64,000 nt of DNA, from assembly GCA_008694505.1 (NCBI GenBank), contig VZDJ01000003.1:432264-496263 (forward strand). The letters run 5' to 3'. Under the pieces are notes generated by a model. It did no database searches. It was not told the DNA's origin and saw nothing but the letters and a program-made list of their open reading frames with translations. Both the position numbers and the translations under genes were made by a program. Shown one piece after another: positions 25,130 through 36,958 of the stretch (position 1 is the stretch's first letter; each line of letters starts with the position of its first letter). The DNA comes from Cyanoderma ruficeps. Taxonomy: Eukaryota; Chordata; Aves; Passeriformes; Timaliidae.

Positions 25130-27377
25130 ATCTTTGAGGGATACAAGTGAGATCCAGCAATCCGCTCTCTCAGTGAGGATAGGGAATGGAGTGCCACACA
25201 GCAGCAAAGGCCTGAGGGTTGTTGCTGTATTAGAAACCACAGAAATACCTGCAATGGTCCTACAGGAATTAGAGCTTCTTCCCACAAAAAGGCTGTGGGA
25301 TCAATATCCCAATTGAATGCATTTACACCAATGCACGCAGCATGGGCAAAAAACAGGGGGGCTGGAATCCCAGGAAGGCTGGATATCTTGCGAGGAGGAA
25401 ACCCTAAAGGTACAGAAACCATGTTCCCATGTGTCAAAAGTTGAACAAGCAGGGGAGAAGACTGGCCTGGCTGAAGAGAGAGTTTCGGCTGACAGGGAAA
25501 AAGGAGAGTTCATGACTAGAAGAAGGGGCAGGTGACTCAGGAGGACTAAAAAGATATTGTGAAATTATGCAGGGGGAAAATTAGAAGGGCCAGAACCCAA
25601 CTACAACTTAATCTGGCTTCCGTTGTAAGAGGCAACAAAAAATGCTTCTATAAATGCAAACAGCAACACAAGGAGGGCTGAGGAGAATTTGTATCCTTTA
25701 CTGGACATGGTGGAAACAGAGTGACAAAGGGTAAGAAAGGCTGAGGTGCTTTATGCCTTCTTTGCCTCAGTCTGTAATCGTAACACCAGTTGTTCTCGGG
25801 GTACACAGACCTGTGAGCTGGAAGGCAGGGATGGGGAGCAGAATGAGGCCCCCATGGTCCAAAGTGAAATGATCAGTGTGAGCCACATGGGATCCATGCA
25901 AGGGCACTGAGGGAGCTGGTGGAAGTGCTCACCAGACCACTCTCCATCATTTACCAGAAGTCCTGGCTCACCAAGGAGGTTCCAGCTGACTGAAGGTTGG
26001 CAAAAACAATGCCCATCTAGAAGCAGGGCCAAAAGAAAGATCCAGGGAACTACAGGCCTGGCAGCCTGACCTCAGTGCCGTGGAAGGTCATGGAGCAGAT
26101 CATCCCCAGTGCCATCATGGACACACGCAGGAAACCAGGGGATCAGGCCCAGCCAGCACTGGTTTGTGAAAGGCAGGTCCTGCTTGACCCACCTGGCTTC
26201 CTTCCCATATGGTGGGTGAGGGAAAGGTTGGGAATGTGTGTACTTGGACTTCAACAAAGCCTTTCACACTGTTTCTCACAGCATCTCCTGGAGAAAATGG
26301 CTTTCCATGGTGTGGATGTCAGCACTCTTCAGTAGGCAAGAAACTGGGTGGTGGCCCAGAAAGTGGTGATGGGTAAAGTTAAATCTATTTGGCAGCCAGA
26401 CACTGGTGCTGTCCCTCAGTTATAAGTATTAGGGTCAGTCCTTGTGTGATATCTTTATTGATAATCTGGACGAGAGGATTGAGAGCACCCTCAGCCAGTT
26501 TGCAGGTTATCCAAAGCTGGGTGGGAGTGCTGATCTGCTGGAGGGCAGGAAGGCTCTGCAGAGGGATCAGGACAGGCTGGATCCATGGGCTGAGGCCAGT
26601 TGTATGAGGCCAAGTGCTGGGTCCTGTCCCTGTGCCACAACAACCCCTGCGGCTCCAGGCTGGGACAGAGTGGCTGGAAAGGTGCTGAGTGGGAAAGGAC
26701 CTGGGGGTGCTGGTCAGCAGTGGCTGAACATGAGCTGGAGTGTGCCCAGGTGGCCAAGAAGGCCAAGGACATCCTGAATGTATCAGCAATGGTGTGGCCC
26801 AGGAGGGGGCAGTGACTGCCCCTCTGTACTGGGCACTGGTGAGGCCACACCCCAAATCCTGGGTTTAGTTCTGGGCCCCTCACTGCAAGACAGACACTGA
26901 GGTGCTGGAGTGAGTTCAGAGAAGGGCAGCAGAGCTGGGGAAGGGTCTGGAGCACAAGTGCTGTCTGGAGCAGCTGAGGGAGCTGGTGGTGTTTATCCTG
27001 GGCAAAAGGAGGTTTAGGAAGGGCCTTGTGACTCTCTGCAAATGACCTGAAAGGAGGGTGTAGACAGGTGGGGTTCAGTCTCTTCTCCCAGGCAAACAAG
27101 CAAAAGAGCAAGAGAAAATGGCCTCAATTTCTGTCAGGGGTTGTTTAGATCAGATATTAGGGAAAGGTTTTTCTCTGACATGCTTGTCAAGCACTAGAAC
27201 AGGCTGCCCAGGGAAGTAGCAGAGTCCCTGTCTCTGGAGGAATTTAAAAGTTGTGTAGAAGTGACACTTAAGGACATTAGCTAAGTGGCGGAGTTGGTAG
27301 TGCTGGGCTAATGGTTGCACTTCATGATTTAAAGTTCTTTTCCAGCCTAAACTATTCTGTGACTCTATGATTCTAAG
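25130..27377 (+). mobile_element. CR1 LINE, long but internally deleted and inactive
   Basis: The longest CR1 in the window. The left part (25130-25320) matches the region upstream of CR1 ORF2. ORF2 starts around 25317 with the endonuclease N-terminus (CIYTNARSMG-like, 'MHLHQCTQHGQK' in the frameshifted reading). Most of the endonuclease is then missing: the sequence passes within a few hundred bases to reverse transcriptase territory (GTTGLAA-like at 26050, YLDFNKAFHTVSH at 26245-26285, [11 protein letters not shown] at 26451-26483). The catalytic FADD is replaced by FAGY at about 26498. It ends with the CR1 3' UTR and ATTCTGTGACTCTATGATTC (27353-27373). Many stops and frameshifts make it non-functional. 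The left boundary is approximate. Confidence 0.9.
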
Positions 27378-30300
27378 CAAGAATCCCAAGCAGCAACCAT
27401 CTGCACTGACAGCTATATTAATTCATCTGAACTTGGATGGAGAGAGGGACATCAGACCTTTAACTTCAATTCAAGTTACTTTCCAAAATCAACAATCACC
27501 AAAGTCTTGTTGAAATGAGCAGGCACAGAGCCAGGATTGCACATTCATACCATTATGATCAGCTTTTTTTGAAGCTAAAGCAAGATCTGCCATTAGCTGG
27601 AGTTTGGGTTTTTGGACACAGCTGATGTCTGGTGAGGTTTGGAAATGGTATTTGAAATCTGATAACTCTGAATCTGGTTGATTTATTATATCATTAACTT
27701 ACGCTTTTCATGCTTTTGAGATCTAGTTGTGATAGCTGACAAATTTGTTTTGCTTCCCCATTTCACATCCAGCTTTTAGACACCTAATTTTACTCTAGTA
27801 TAATCACACTATATATTGACTGAGACAGTCATTGAAATTCATTCTGCACCTCGACCTTCCCAGAAAAGGCATGTGATGGGTTGGTTTCTCCAGTTATTTT
27901 CTTACATCAAGCTGCATAAACTGGGCATGAGGCTCTGAAATTAGGTACCTCTTCATTGCTGGATATATATCAGCTAGGCCAGCCTTGTGAATGTCCAGCT
28001 GGCACGTGCTCCTACAGGTCTCTCCTATTCCAGCACTCAGTTATCCAGACTGTGGGGTTCTGGGCTGTACCTTGGCAGTCTTTGTGCCTTGCCTGCTGAC
28101 ATCTTAGCAGCCTTGCCAGAAGTTGTTTTAGGAAACCTAAAGCAAGACTGCTATGTCTGTCCATTCTAAAGGGCTGGCACGAAGCATCCCAGCCTTTCCA
28201 AAGCCTCACGTGCTGCACACAGGGAACCACAATGCATACTCCAGTGCCTTGTGACCCACTGTACTTTCCATTGCTTTCATAGGATTATACAGTACTGAAG
28301 CTTCATTAAAAGCTCGTAATTGAGCTTCCTATTTCTTTGCTGTTCTCCTCAAGGGCTCACACATTTCAATGCATTTTGGTCACAGACTGTGAGGGACTAG
28401 GGTGAGAAAGAGGGCAGAGTGAGGTACTTTCCTCCTTTCCCAAAACTGCAGCCCCATCAAAACATACCATATTTTTTATGGCAGAAATTGCAATTGTCAC
28501 AACCAAGGGAAAATCCCTTTGTGTGCTACTCTTTACCCTGATGGTAACACTGTTGAAAGCCTCTTCTTCACACTGTGCCTCTATGTCTCACATTCCCCCT
28601 CTGTGAACAATACCATGGGTCTGTCCCAAATCACACCCCTTGGTCGTCACGCCAGGTCTGTGGATTGCTCCAGCAGGCCCGATGCATCATGCAAGTCAGG
28701 ACAGCTTGACTGACTCTCCTGCTCCAGACTGCAGTGTTCCCTCACAGATCCAAATGACAGGGATGTCCCTGCACAGCCCTCATCTGCTGATTTGTTTTGC
28801 ATAAGTTATTTTCTCTTACTCGCAAGTAAACAACCCATTCTGCTTCAAAGAGTCACCTGTGGCCCTAGCTTTGCTTCTTTTTCACTTTGTTTTTCACTTT
28901 GTCTTTGGTTACCAACTCCACTCTGCATCATTCAAGTAATGACTCCTTTCACATGTTTTGTCTGTAAGTTTCATACACTTTTTTTAAGTAGTTTAATCCC
29001 AGGTTGGGTTGGTTATGTGCTTTTCCTAATGTCCTGTAGTTTTTCTCATTGCCACTTTGTTAGTTGCCCTCCAGTGGATTCTCCATCCGCAGAGATTCAG
29101 GCAGATGCACAGAATTAATATTCAGTGTTGGCAATAGTTCTGACCTAAGCAGGAGGTTGGACTGGATCTTTGGGGTTACATAGGAGTCTCCACACCGTTA
29201 TTTTCCATGATTCCTGCATGACACAGGACCTGCAAGGGTGCTTTCTGTCACTCTGTGTTTGGGACCTCTGAACTATTACATTGTATAGTCTTTGAATTAC
29301 AACTTTGTGGAGAGTCTCTGCTTTATTAGGCCTACTTGTTGATGCTCAGAAAAAAGACCTTTACTAGAAATAAAATGGTGTAGGATTTCAATGAAAAAGG
29401 ATGTTCTACTAAAACTCAGCCACACTGACAAACTGTCTGCCAGGGAATAGATTTAACAACAGTCCTCCATCACTTGATCACGCGATGCAAAACTTCCAGC
29501 AGGCTGTGTCCTTTCCTGCCATCACGTAGTTATTTTGTTGTTGGTTCCAGGCTGGAGAGCCAGTGGAATGCATTCTTGCATAAGACTGATCTTAAAACCA
29601 TTGAGATTTGTACAAAGTATTGGATCAGTTCTGCATCCTAATTCCAGAAATGGGCAGATGGCAGAGAACAGAGCATATTCTAAGGGAACATATTGGAATG
29701 TCATAAGAAGCAATAATGAGTAAAATTTGTTTTCATAGTGAAACATTTCATATGCATGACATACACTGCACAATTACTCACATTCTTAAAATGAAATGGA
29801 TAAATGTTTCCAGCAGGCATCATCTTCCAACAATTCTTTCAAGTTTATGCCAAAGGAAAAAAAAAAGTAAAAAAGCAGCTAGTAAAATTTCTGTACAGAA
29901 CATACCAATATTGTCTCCAAAGCTATCAGACATGTTTTCATGAAGATTAAAGTCAGGTTAAAAGAGAGGCATCCAAAATATATTTTTTCTAAGGGTGGGG
30001 ATAAGTAAGTGAATCACGTAGGACCACTGTTTCACGTAAGATATTCTGTTTCCATTAGAAAAGGGCAGTGGATGAGTTTGAGTTCCAAACCATATTTATC
30101 TGTATTTCAAATTCTAATTTAGCTTAAGCTAGGTTCAAATCTGATCAAATAGATATGACTCCCAAATGGATGAATGTTTGCAGAGGAGTGTAAAACTCTG
30201 AATGGTCTCTCCTGTTAGTGTAGCTGGCAACATCAAAATCTGTCCACTTATAAACAAGGTGCTTCCATCCCAGGTTTGCAGAACCAAAAGCAAAAAAGCT

Positions 30301-33300
30301 GATGATCTACTTTATGAATGCCTTTCTGAATACCTTTATATTACTAGTCCCATCCTTCTTGCACACACAGCACTCAAACCAATCCCAAACACTGTCTAGT
30401 CAATGTCTACCCATCTTTCAAGTTCCTTTATCTGTCTCTTCAGCTGCTATCTGTGCAACTCTTTCCAAGTAGTTTTAAAAAATGCACTCCAATCTTTGGG
30501 ATTGATGCTAGCTTTACACTGAAATAATCTGTTGTTATTGCCCCGCCCCTGCATGTCTGCTTCTCTATCTAACCAATATTTTATCATTTCTTTCTTGTCT
30601 ATAAAATGTCCAACACATGCCAGATGCTGACATAAATAATGATGTTCAGTTTGCAGGCTGGGATCATATCTAGGTTTTACAAGTGAAAACAAGACTTTAG
30701 CTATTGCCCGCTATTACTGATCTGCTTCTGAGCAGTAATTTCAGATGGCACCTTGGCAACATTGCAAATATCTCAACTAAGAACCTTCAAAATATGGGCC
30801 TGTGATTGCTGAAGTGGTGAGTGCAGGGCAACAATCAGCAGCCAAGATTGAAACAGGCCATCTAACAAGCCAGCTGCTCCGGATACACACACAGTTATGC
30901 AAAACTGGGCAGGGAGATCCAGCCTCAGGACTGGACAGGTCTTAGGAACAGCAGGGATTGCTGCAATTTCACCTCTCAGGTTCGTGCATTAAAATGTTCA
31001 CAAATTCTTTGCTATGCTTCCTTTTCACAGCTTTTTCAAGGCTTCTGCTTGAAGACGGTAGTGTTTTTGCTTATTTCAGTAGGTTTTCCTCTTTCTAGCT
31101 GCTCTATTACTCTATTACTTCATGTATTTTTTCCTCTCCTTTTCTGTCTCTTCCTCTTACATATTCTTAATTTGCTCCATCTTCTACTCATCTGAGATAT
31201 CAGTCATGGTTGCTACCTATTGTTTGCAGCAGCAACATATTACTTGCCTACACTTGTAGTTGGACACAAGTAAATACCATGGAATTTAACCATCTTTGCT
31301 CCATCCACTGACCTTTTCCACCTAAAAGGCATGGACACTGACACAGCTGCAGATTCAATTGCTTTGTCCTACTTTTCTTCCCTTGAGGAAGCAGCTGTCA
31401 TGGATACCAATTGGTTTACAGATTGCCATGTAGATTGGGTGTAAGTGATTTGGACAGTGAGATGTCTGTTCTGCCACACACAAATGGATGCTGAAACCAC
31501 CCACATGTCATGCACAGGGCCTCATATCCTACATCACATCCTATTTAGGAGAAATTAATAGGTTAATACATTGCTGAGATCAATAGTTAGAAGGTAGATG
31601 CTGCCTGTGATATTAAATCATGATAAGAAAGATTATCTCATGCTAAAAACTTTTGGGCCAGACAATCCACCAGCCTTATTAGACAATTCTCAATGTGACT
31701 AATGATGTGCCAAAAGTATCAGAGTGAATGAATGGTCTATAATTTTCTTTCAGCTTTTTGCTCTCTAAAAATGATCTATAACATTTCTGCAGTGTTTTCT
31801 GGTGATTACTCATTGGATTACTCATTATGCACTAAATTCCCAAGTAAGTAACTGTCTGTGAAATGTTGGCCCACTCTGTTTTTATGGCATGTCATTCAGC
31901 CATGTACCTATGAGCCATAATACCTCCCTGACCTACATTGTTCGTGAAGAACAATGTTCTGTACTGCAGCATTTCATCCCCAATTGCCCCCAGAAAGAGC
32001 AGCAAAATGTTTAGAATCAACTGGCAACTGGCAGTCTCTGCTGAAATCAAGATCAGTACTTCATCACATAAAGATTCCAAGATAAAAAACCTAAAAACTT
32101 TGTTTTCAGGTGCTTGTGGTCAACTTGTTTCAGTCCTCTTTGTCTTCTTCTGGATTCTTAACTCTCTTAACTCTTTTTTCCTGCATATTTTCTCCTTTAT
32201 ACAGTCCAAAATTCTTCAGACAGGGATTGTCTTTCTTTTCATGTAAGGAATGTGCCTACTGTGCCCTCAATTCTCTAGCCTGAGGCCTCTAAACATAAAG
32301 AAATAAAAATATTATTACTTAGGATAATAGAATAATGAATTGTCCTTAGAAACCTCATTAATTCCATGTGCCCCACTGTGTGTCCTGTTTTTGTCCCCTC
32401 CTTTTGACCGATGACTGGGCATATGAAAGAAGATGCTTGATTCAGGGTTACCCTGCAGAGACTGGTTTGCTATTCTAACCAAGTTCTGGGAATAACAGCA
32501 CATTTTTCATCTTGGAGAAACAAGATACAATAATAAAGAATATTAATCAAATATTGTATTGTGTTCTCATCTTTGGTGAGCCTGAAACTATTTTCCACAC
32601 TAAAAGAAAATAAATAATTAATAAAGAAAGCTCTTTTGTGAAGGAACACAAGCTGAAAAACATCCTATAAAGTTACAAAGTAAAATGCAGCATGTTTTTA
32701 TAATGGCACATGAAATGCTTATAAATATTGTTTATTTTCAGTACCATGGACCTCTCAACATGCAATAGATGACAATGAAGTGTCTGATTAATTTTTATAG
32801 ATATTTTTCTCTACAGAACCTGGTTGCATATTTATTGAAGCACACCACATGCCAATTCTTCTCTGTTTATCATAGTAACCACAGCCAAATGCCATCTCAG
32901 CTGAAAAAAGTGTCCTTCGAAGACTGGAATGTATCAACTCAAAAAAAATATATATAAGGGATTGTAATACCAGTGTGCTCACTGTTTTTGAAAGGAAAAG
33001 CATCATGTTTTAAAGCATTCAATACATGCAGAAAGCATATTTCAGGATGCCTCTCCTGGTGTTTTTGTTCCCTTACTGCACTGCAAACAACCCCATGTTG
33101 TTATTTCCCCTTTTTTCCATATCCTAAGTGTAGTTTCTCCACTCTAGATACATTTCAGCACAATGGGAAAAATATTTTGCCCTGTGCAGTGTGTAGTAAT
33201 TTCCTCTGAAATGCCCTCTTACTGAAGAAAAAGAGCCTGTGTCTGCCTGGCAGCACGAAGTCCCATTTTCCAGTGGTCATGCACAGCTCACAGGGTGCTG

Positions 33301-34265
33301 CTTGGCTCAGAGACCATTCACCCAGGAGAAAAACTAGTGTTATCATGTGAAGGTGGCCTCCAGGTTGCTCCAAGGACACAGGAGCCCTCATGTACCACCC
33401 CAGCCAGAGGGATACCTGCAAGTTTGGATGCTATAACACTGTGGTTACATAGCTCAGGTTCAATTACTGGTCTCTGCATGAGACAATATAGAAATACACA
33501 CATAAATTGGAAATTCTTACTAGTATGACACTGACTTCCAGGGAGGCTGAGCCCCAAACCAGCCCAAAGAATCTGACATTTTAGTCCTTGTCTTTAAGAA
33601 CAAGCCTAACTTGTTAAAAGCCTAACTCTGGAGCTGGTGTGCTTCATCTTTTGATACATTAAGAGCCTACTCATTGAGCAACCTTAGATGGATTCAGATG
33701 GGTTAGTTTATTTATCTGATCTCAAGAGCAGGACCATTCTTCAGGGTTTTGCAGCACATTATAGTGAATATTTACATAAAAGATTTTAACAGCTATACAA
33801 AATTCAGGGAAATGGGTTATCATCTATTAAACCTCAATTTTTGGCTTCTTGTATCTATGTATTCGGCATAGGCTGCAGGAAAAGAATTTTGCTTTGCCTG
33901 ATGCATTTCTGCCATATTCATTAATAGGTTCTTAACAGCTCATTGAATTCCATGCAATTCCCTAATTCCTGCTTTTATTTGTTGTTTGTTGCATGACAGA
34001 GGCACATGGAGTAAAGGGATTCAGGTGCAATCTTAACATCAGTCTGCTCTTCACCTGTGCTGTTCTGGAGTGCTGGGGCTCAGCTGTGGCCAAAGTTTTA
34101 CTTGGAGGGTGGGAGTGACCATTAAGGGCAAGTGGCAGACTAATTGAAACAGAAACAGTGTTACAAAGTAAAAGGTAATTGTAAACTCAGATGGAATGTG
34201 TAGACGGTACAGATTTATCAAAGTACCTAAGGAGTTGTAGCCCTTACATTAACCACAAAAATGAG
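27378..34265. other. Intergenic; one CR1 tail remnant, otherwise nothing recognised
   Basis: Apart from the fragment at 29130-29213 no repeat family or exon was identified. Small imperfect duplications occur (for example GATTACTCATT twice near 31804-31828). ORFs are short and without features. Confidence 0.5.
29130..29213 (+). mobile_element. Old CR1 LINE tail fragment
   Basis: TGACCTAAGCAGGAGGTTGG followed by ACTGGATCTTTGGGG and, after divergence, CCATGATTCCTG corresponds to the CR1 3' UTR phrase 'gaggttggactggatgatctt...' and its tail. Confidence 0.5.
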
Positions 34266-34809
34266 TGTCAAGTGGTCTGCTGCAGGGGTTTGGTTCTGCT
34301 TTCCAGCTAGCTCTTACACCAAACTTGCATTTAAGGGTACAGCTTGGTACCTTTCCGATTTTGTGGGTCTTGGCCTCAAGCAGAAACGTGGCTTTGGCGT
34401 GGAAGAAAGGACTTCATGTGAGTTCAACAGGGTTTTATTTTACCTAGTGGGTGGCCCACATAGAAGTCAGTTTTTTTCCCTTTGGATCTCAGTTTAAGTA
34501 CAGGGGGTGTGGACATGTCAGGGGACAATCTAGATCCAATCCCAGAGGAAGGGGAAGTTACTCAGAACAAAAGGATAATCAATAGAACAATCCCATATAT
34601 AAAAAAGGGAGGGGATGGCAGAGACTGTGCCAATCACCCTGGCCCCCCACTAGAACTTTCTAGCCATCTGGGCAGGGTTGCAGTGATGAACAGGACCCAG
34701 AACTAAGGAAAACCAAAAGGGGTTTTACATGGGGGTACAGGGACTAACCATTATAAAACAAGGAACAAAAGCATGCAGAACCTGGCAAAACCCAAAATGC
34801 ACCACAACA
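34266..34809 (-). mobile_element. ERV LTR, minus orientation
   Basis: On the minus strand the element starts TGTTGTGGTGC at 34809 and ends ...CCACTTGACA at 34266, about 544 bp. The order of signals fits an LTR: a TATATA stretch (34594-34600), then AATAAA (plus-strand TTTATT at 34434-34439), then a U5-like segment with AGAGCTAGCTGGAAAGCAGA. It resembles a multi-copy songbird ERV LTR; the family name is not assigned. Flanking 5-base sequences do not match, so the exact ends or the target duplication are uncertain. Confidence 0.7.
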
Positions 34810-36208
34810 GTCTGCCATGGGATTGCTACTGAATTGTCTTTTGGAGGACTTCGAGGACTTCTCAGGATGTCTCTTCAAAGCTGATCTGGGTCTCAAGACC
34901 CGCAGTGTGGCTCTGACCCCTCCTCACACAAGTTCCAGTTGGCCACTGAGCTGTGTGAGCTGGAAACTCTCCAGTGACCATGGGCACAGGACAGAGCTCC
35001 AGGGCTTGAACAACTAAAAAGGGCAGAAGCACCTTGTTCAGGTAGTGATTAATTCTACTGGAGCAAACAATTACACTCCAGTAGAACTGAGGAAAGGGAT
35101 CACTGGAGGGTGGTTTTCACTGTGAGTTTCACTGCTTGGGCTGGCAAGGTGTAGTACAGAGGTGCAGCCTTGAAAGGTGGGTGAGCCCTGCATCCAAAAC
35201 TGCAGGCAGCAGTAGTTATATATAACCAGATACACAAGAGTTGTGCTAGTGCAACAACTAGATCCAGTAAAATTCACACCATCTACCTGAGTTTGGATTG
35301 AGGGAGATGCCAGAACAAGTGAGCCATCTGTAAGGCTTGCACCTTCAGCTGTAGCTAAGAAACAGCTTCCTCTTCCACAACTGTGCAGTAGCTCTGCATC
35401 TGTGCTATCTTGCTGTTTGGCAGGGACCCTTGGAAAAAAATAGAACATAAACACTCCAACAACACAGAACAACATACTTTTTGGCAGATTCTTCTTAACC
35501 AGACATGTCTAGGTCTGCAGGCAGTGGGTCCTCTGTGGCCTGTAGACATTTTGGGGAGTTGGAGCATGCACCTGGAGCAGCCCCAGCCCGCTTGCTGCAT
35601 TAGCAGAGATTGAATCAGTTGTCACTTGGAAATAACAATGGAGAAGCGGCTGGTGGAGAACACAGGTGCAGAGTGAGAGATGACAGGAACTTCCACCACA
35701 GTCATAAATCTGGGGGGAAAAGCAGATGCTCACCCCATACCCAAAATTGATTTTCGCTCTTATGACTCAAGCAAGGATTCAGTTGCCCACGGACAGGGTA
35801 CATGGTGGGAGCTGCCTGGCACTCTGAAAGAGATGACAGGGAATAGTAGTGTGAAGATGCAGTTTTCCAAAAACCTCTTGTGCTTCTAAATTCTTCTCCC
35901 AAATACCATTCCGTTGTGTCTGCTTCTTCTGCACTCCCTCCTTCCACCTCGTTATTGGCAGGAGGCATTGAGGTGGGAACAGTAGAAGGATATGGTGGAA
36001 GAGCAGCAGCCTGACCTCTCCTACCGAATGTAGGAGTGTCCCACCGAAATGATGTTTCATCAACTGCTCTGCTTCCCTCTCTTGATAAATTTGAAGACCT
36101 GAAGGAAGACCCTTCTCCACCCACCATCACTCAGCAGGAAAAAGAAATTATGGAAAAGGAAAACAAGGTGAACATTGTACACATAATTTGAAATTTATTT
36201 ACACTGTT
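34810..36208. other. Unassigned DNA between two LTRs, possibly decayed ERV interior
   Basis: If 34266-34809 were the 3' LTR of a minus-strand provirus, its interior would lie here. The minus strand has three open stretches of 75-142 codons (35071-35475, 35509-35733, 35702-36130). The last contains a proline-rich piece (ALPPYPSTVPTSMPP) of the kind found in gag linkers. No protease, polymerase or envelope motif is recognised, so retroviral origin is not shown. The two flanking LTRs are of different families. A perfect inverted repeat sits at 35053-35086. Confidence 0.3.
35053..35086. repeat. 11 bp perfect inverted repeat with 12-base loop
   Basis: Arms TTCTACTGGAG (35053-35063) and CTCCAGTAGAA (35076-35086) enclose CAAACAATTACA. 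It would form a stable hairpin; no terminator or RNA family is recognised. Confidence 0.9.
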
Positions 36209-36952
36209 GCCTTGGTTTGGGAAGACGGGTATCTGCCAGGGAAAGCTGGAGTTTCCCTTGGAATGGAGAATGTAAACCCCCCCCCCTTCCAAATTATTAT
36301 GATTTTGCAATTAAAGGCTTTTCAGAAAAAGATTTGGGAATAGGAATAACAGTTCTTTACTAGAAATATTAAGAATACAAATGTAGTGGTACAAAAACCA
36401 AGCAAACAAAACAAACAAAATCCTAGAAACCCTGACAGAGTCAGAAATACAACCTGACACTCTGTTGATCAGGGTGTGGGAAGCAGTCCAAAATAAACCC
36501 TCCTGGAGTGGCAGGCGTAGTTCTGTTGGCGTAGAGGTGGTCCTGTAGAAAAGGGTCCAGTAATGGCAAGATGGGTCCAGTCTTCCCTCAGGAATCTAGT
36601 GGAAACACCAGATACCTTGGGCCCCTACATCTCAGTTTTTATCTAGGTAGGAATGGTTTGGCTCCCCCCACTGGGTGGAGCATCTCACAGTGGGATGAAG
36701 TAATGTGTCATGTCATTGATGAGCCTTAATGGCCCATTAACAGAAAATATTCCCCTGCAGGGAGGATGGGTTGTGGAAGAGATAAGGAACATTGCTCCAC
36801 CTGGTTTTAACAGCTGGCCCATTACCAGAAAGCACTCCCCACCCCCCACCCCCTGCCCCCACGAGTTACAAGAGTTAAAGAAAACACCTCCCCAATCAGT
36901 TTCAACAGATGGAACAGAATAAACTTTTTTTTTGGTTATATAACCCTGGACA
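36209..36952. mobile_element. Solo LTR-like element with 6 bp flanking direct repeat
   Basis: A 744 bp block bounded by ACTGTT on both sides (36203-36208 and 36953-36958), which looks like a target site duplication. The left end reads TGTTGCCTTGGTTTGG (sharing TGTT with the repeat) and the right end CCCTGGACA, consistent with TG...CA termini. The sequence resembles a common songbird LTR. Orientation is unclear: AATAAA lies on the plus strand at 36919-36924 close to the right end, while the resemblance to the LTR at 51246 (whose plus-strand left end is also TGTTGCCTTGG) favours minus. Confidence 0.65.
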
Positions 36953-36958
36953 ACTGTT

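Noticed and set aside
24994..25437. 147-codon minus-strand frame
   Set aside because: Its right part overlaps the 5' part of a plus-strand CR1 and the rest has no protein-like features.
26385..27111. Long minus-strand frames (156 and 206 codons)
   Set aside because: Antisense to the CR1 at 25130-27377.
34266..36952. A complete minus-strand provirus
   Set aside because: The two LTRs belong to different families and the right one has its own target duplication.
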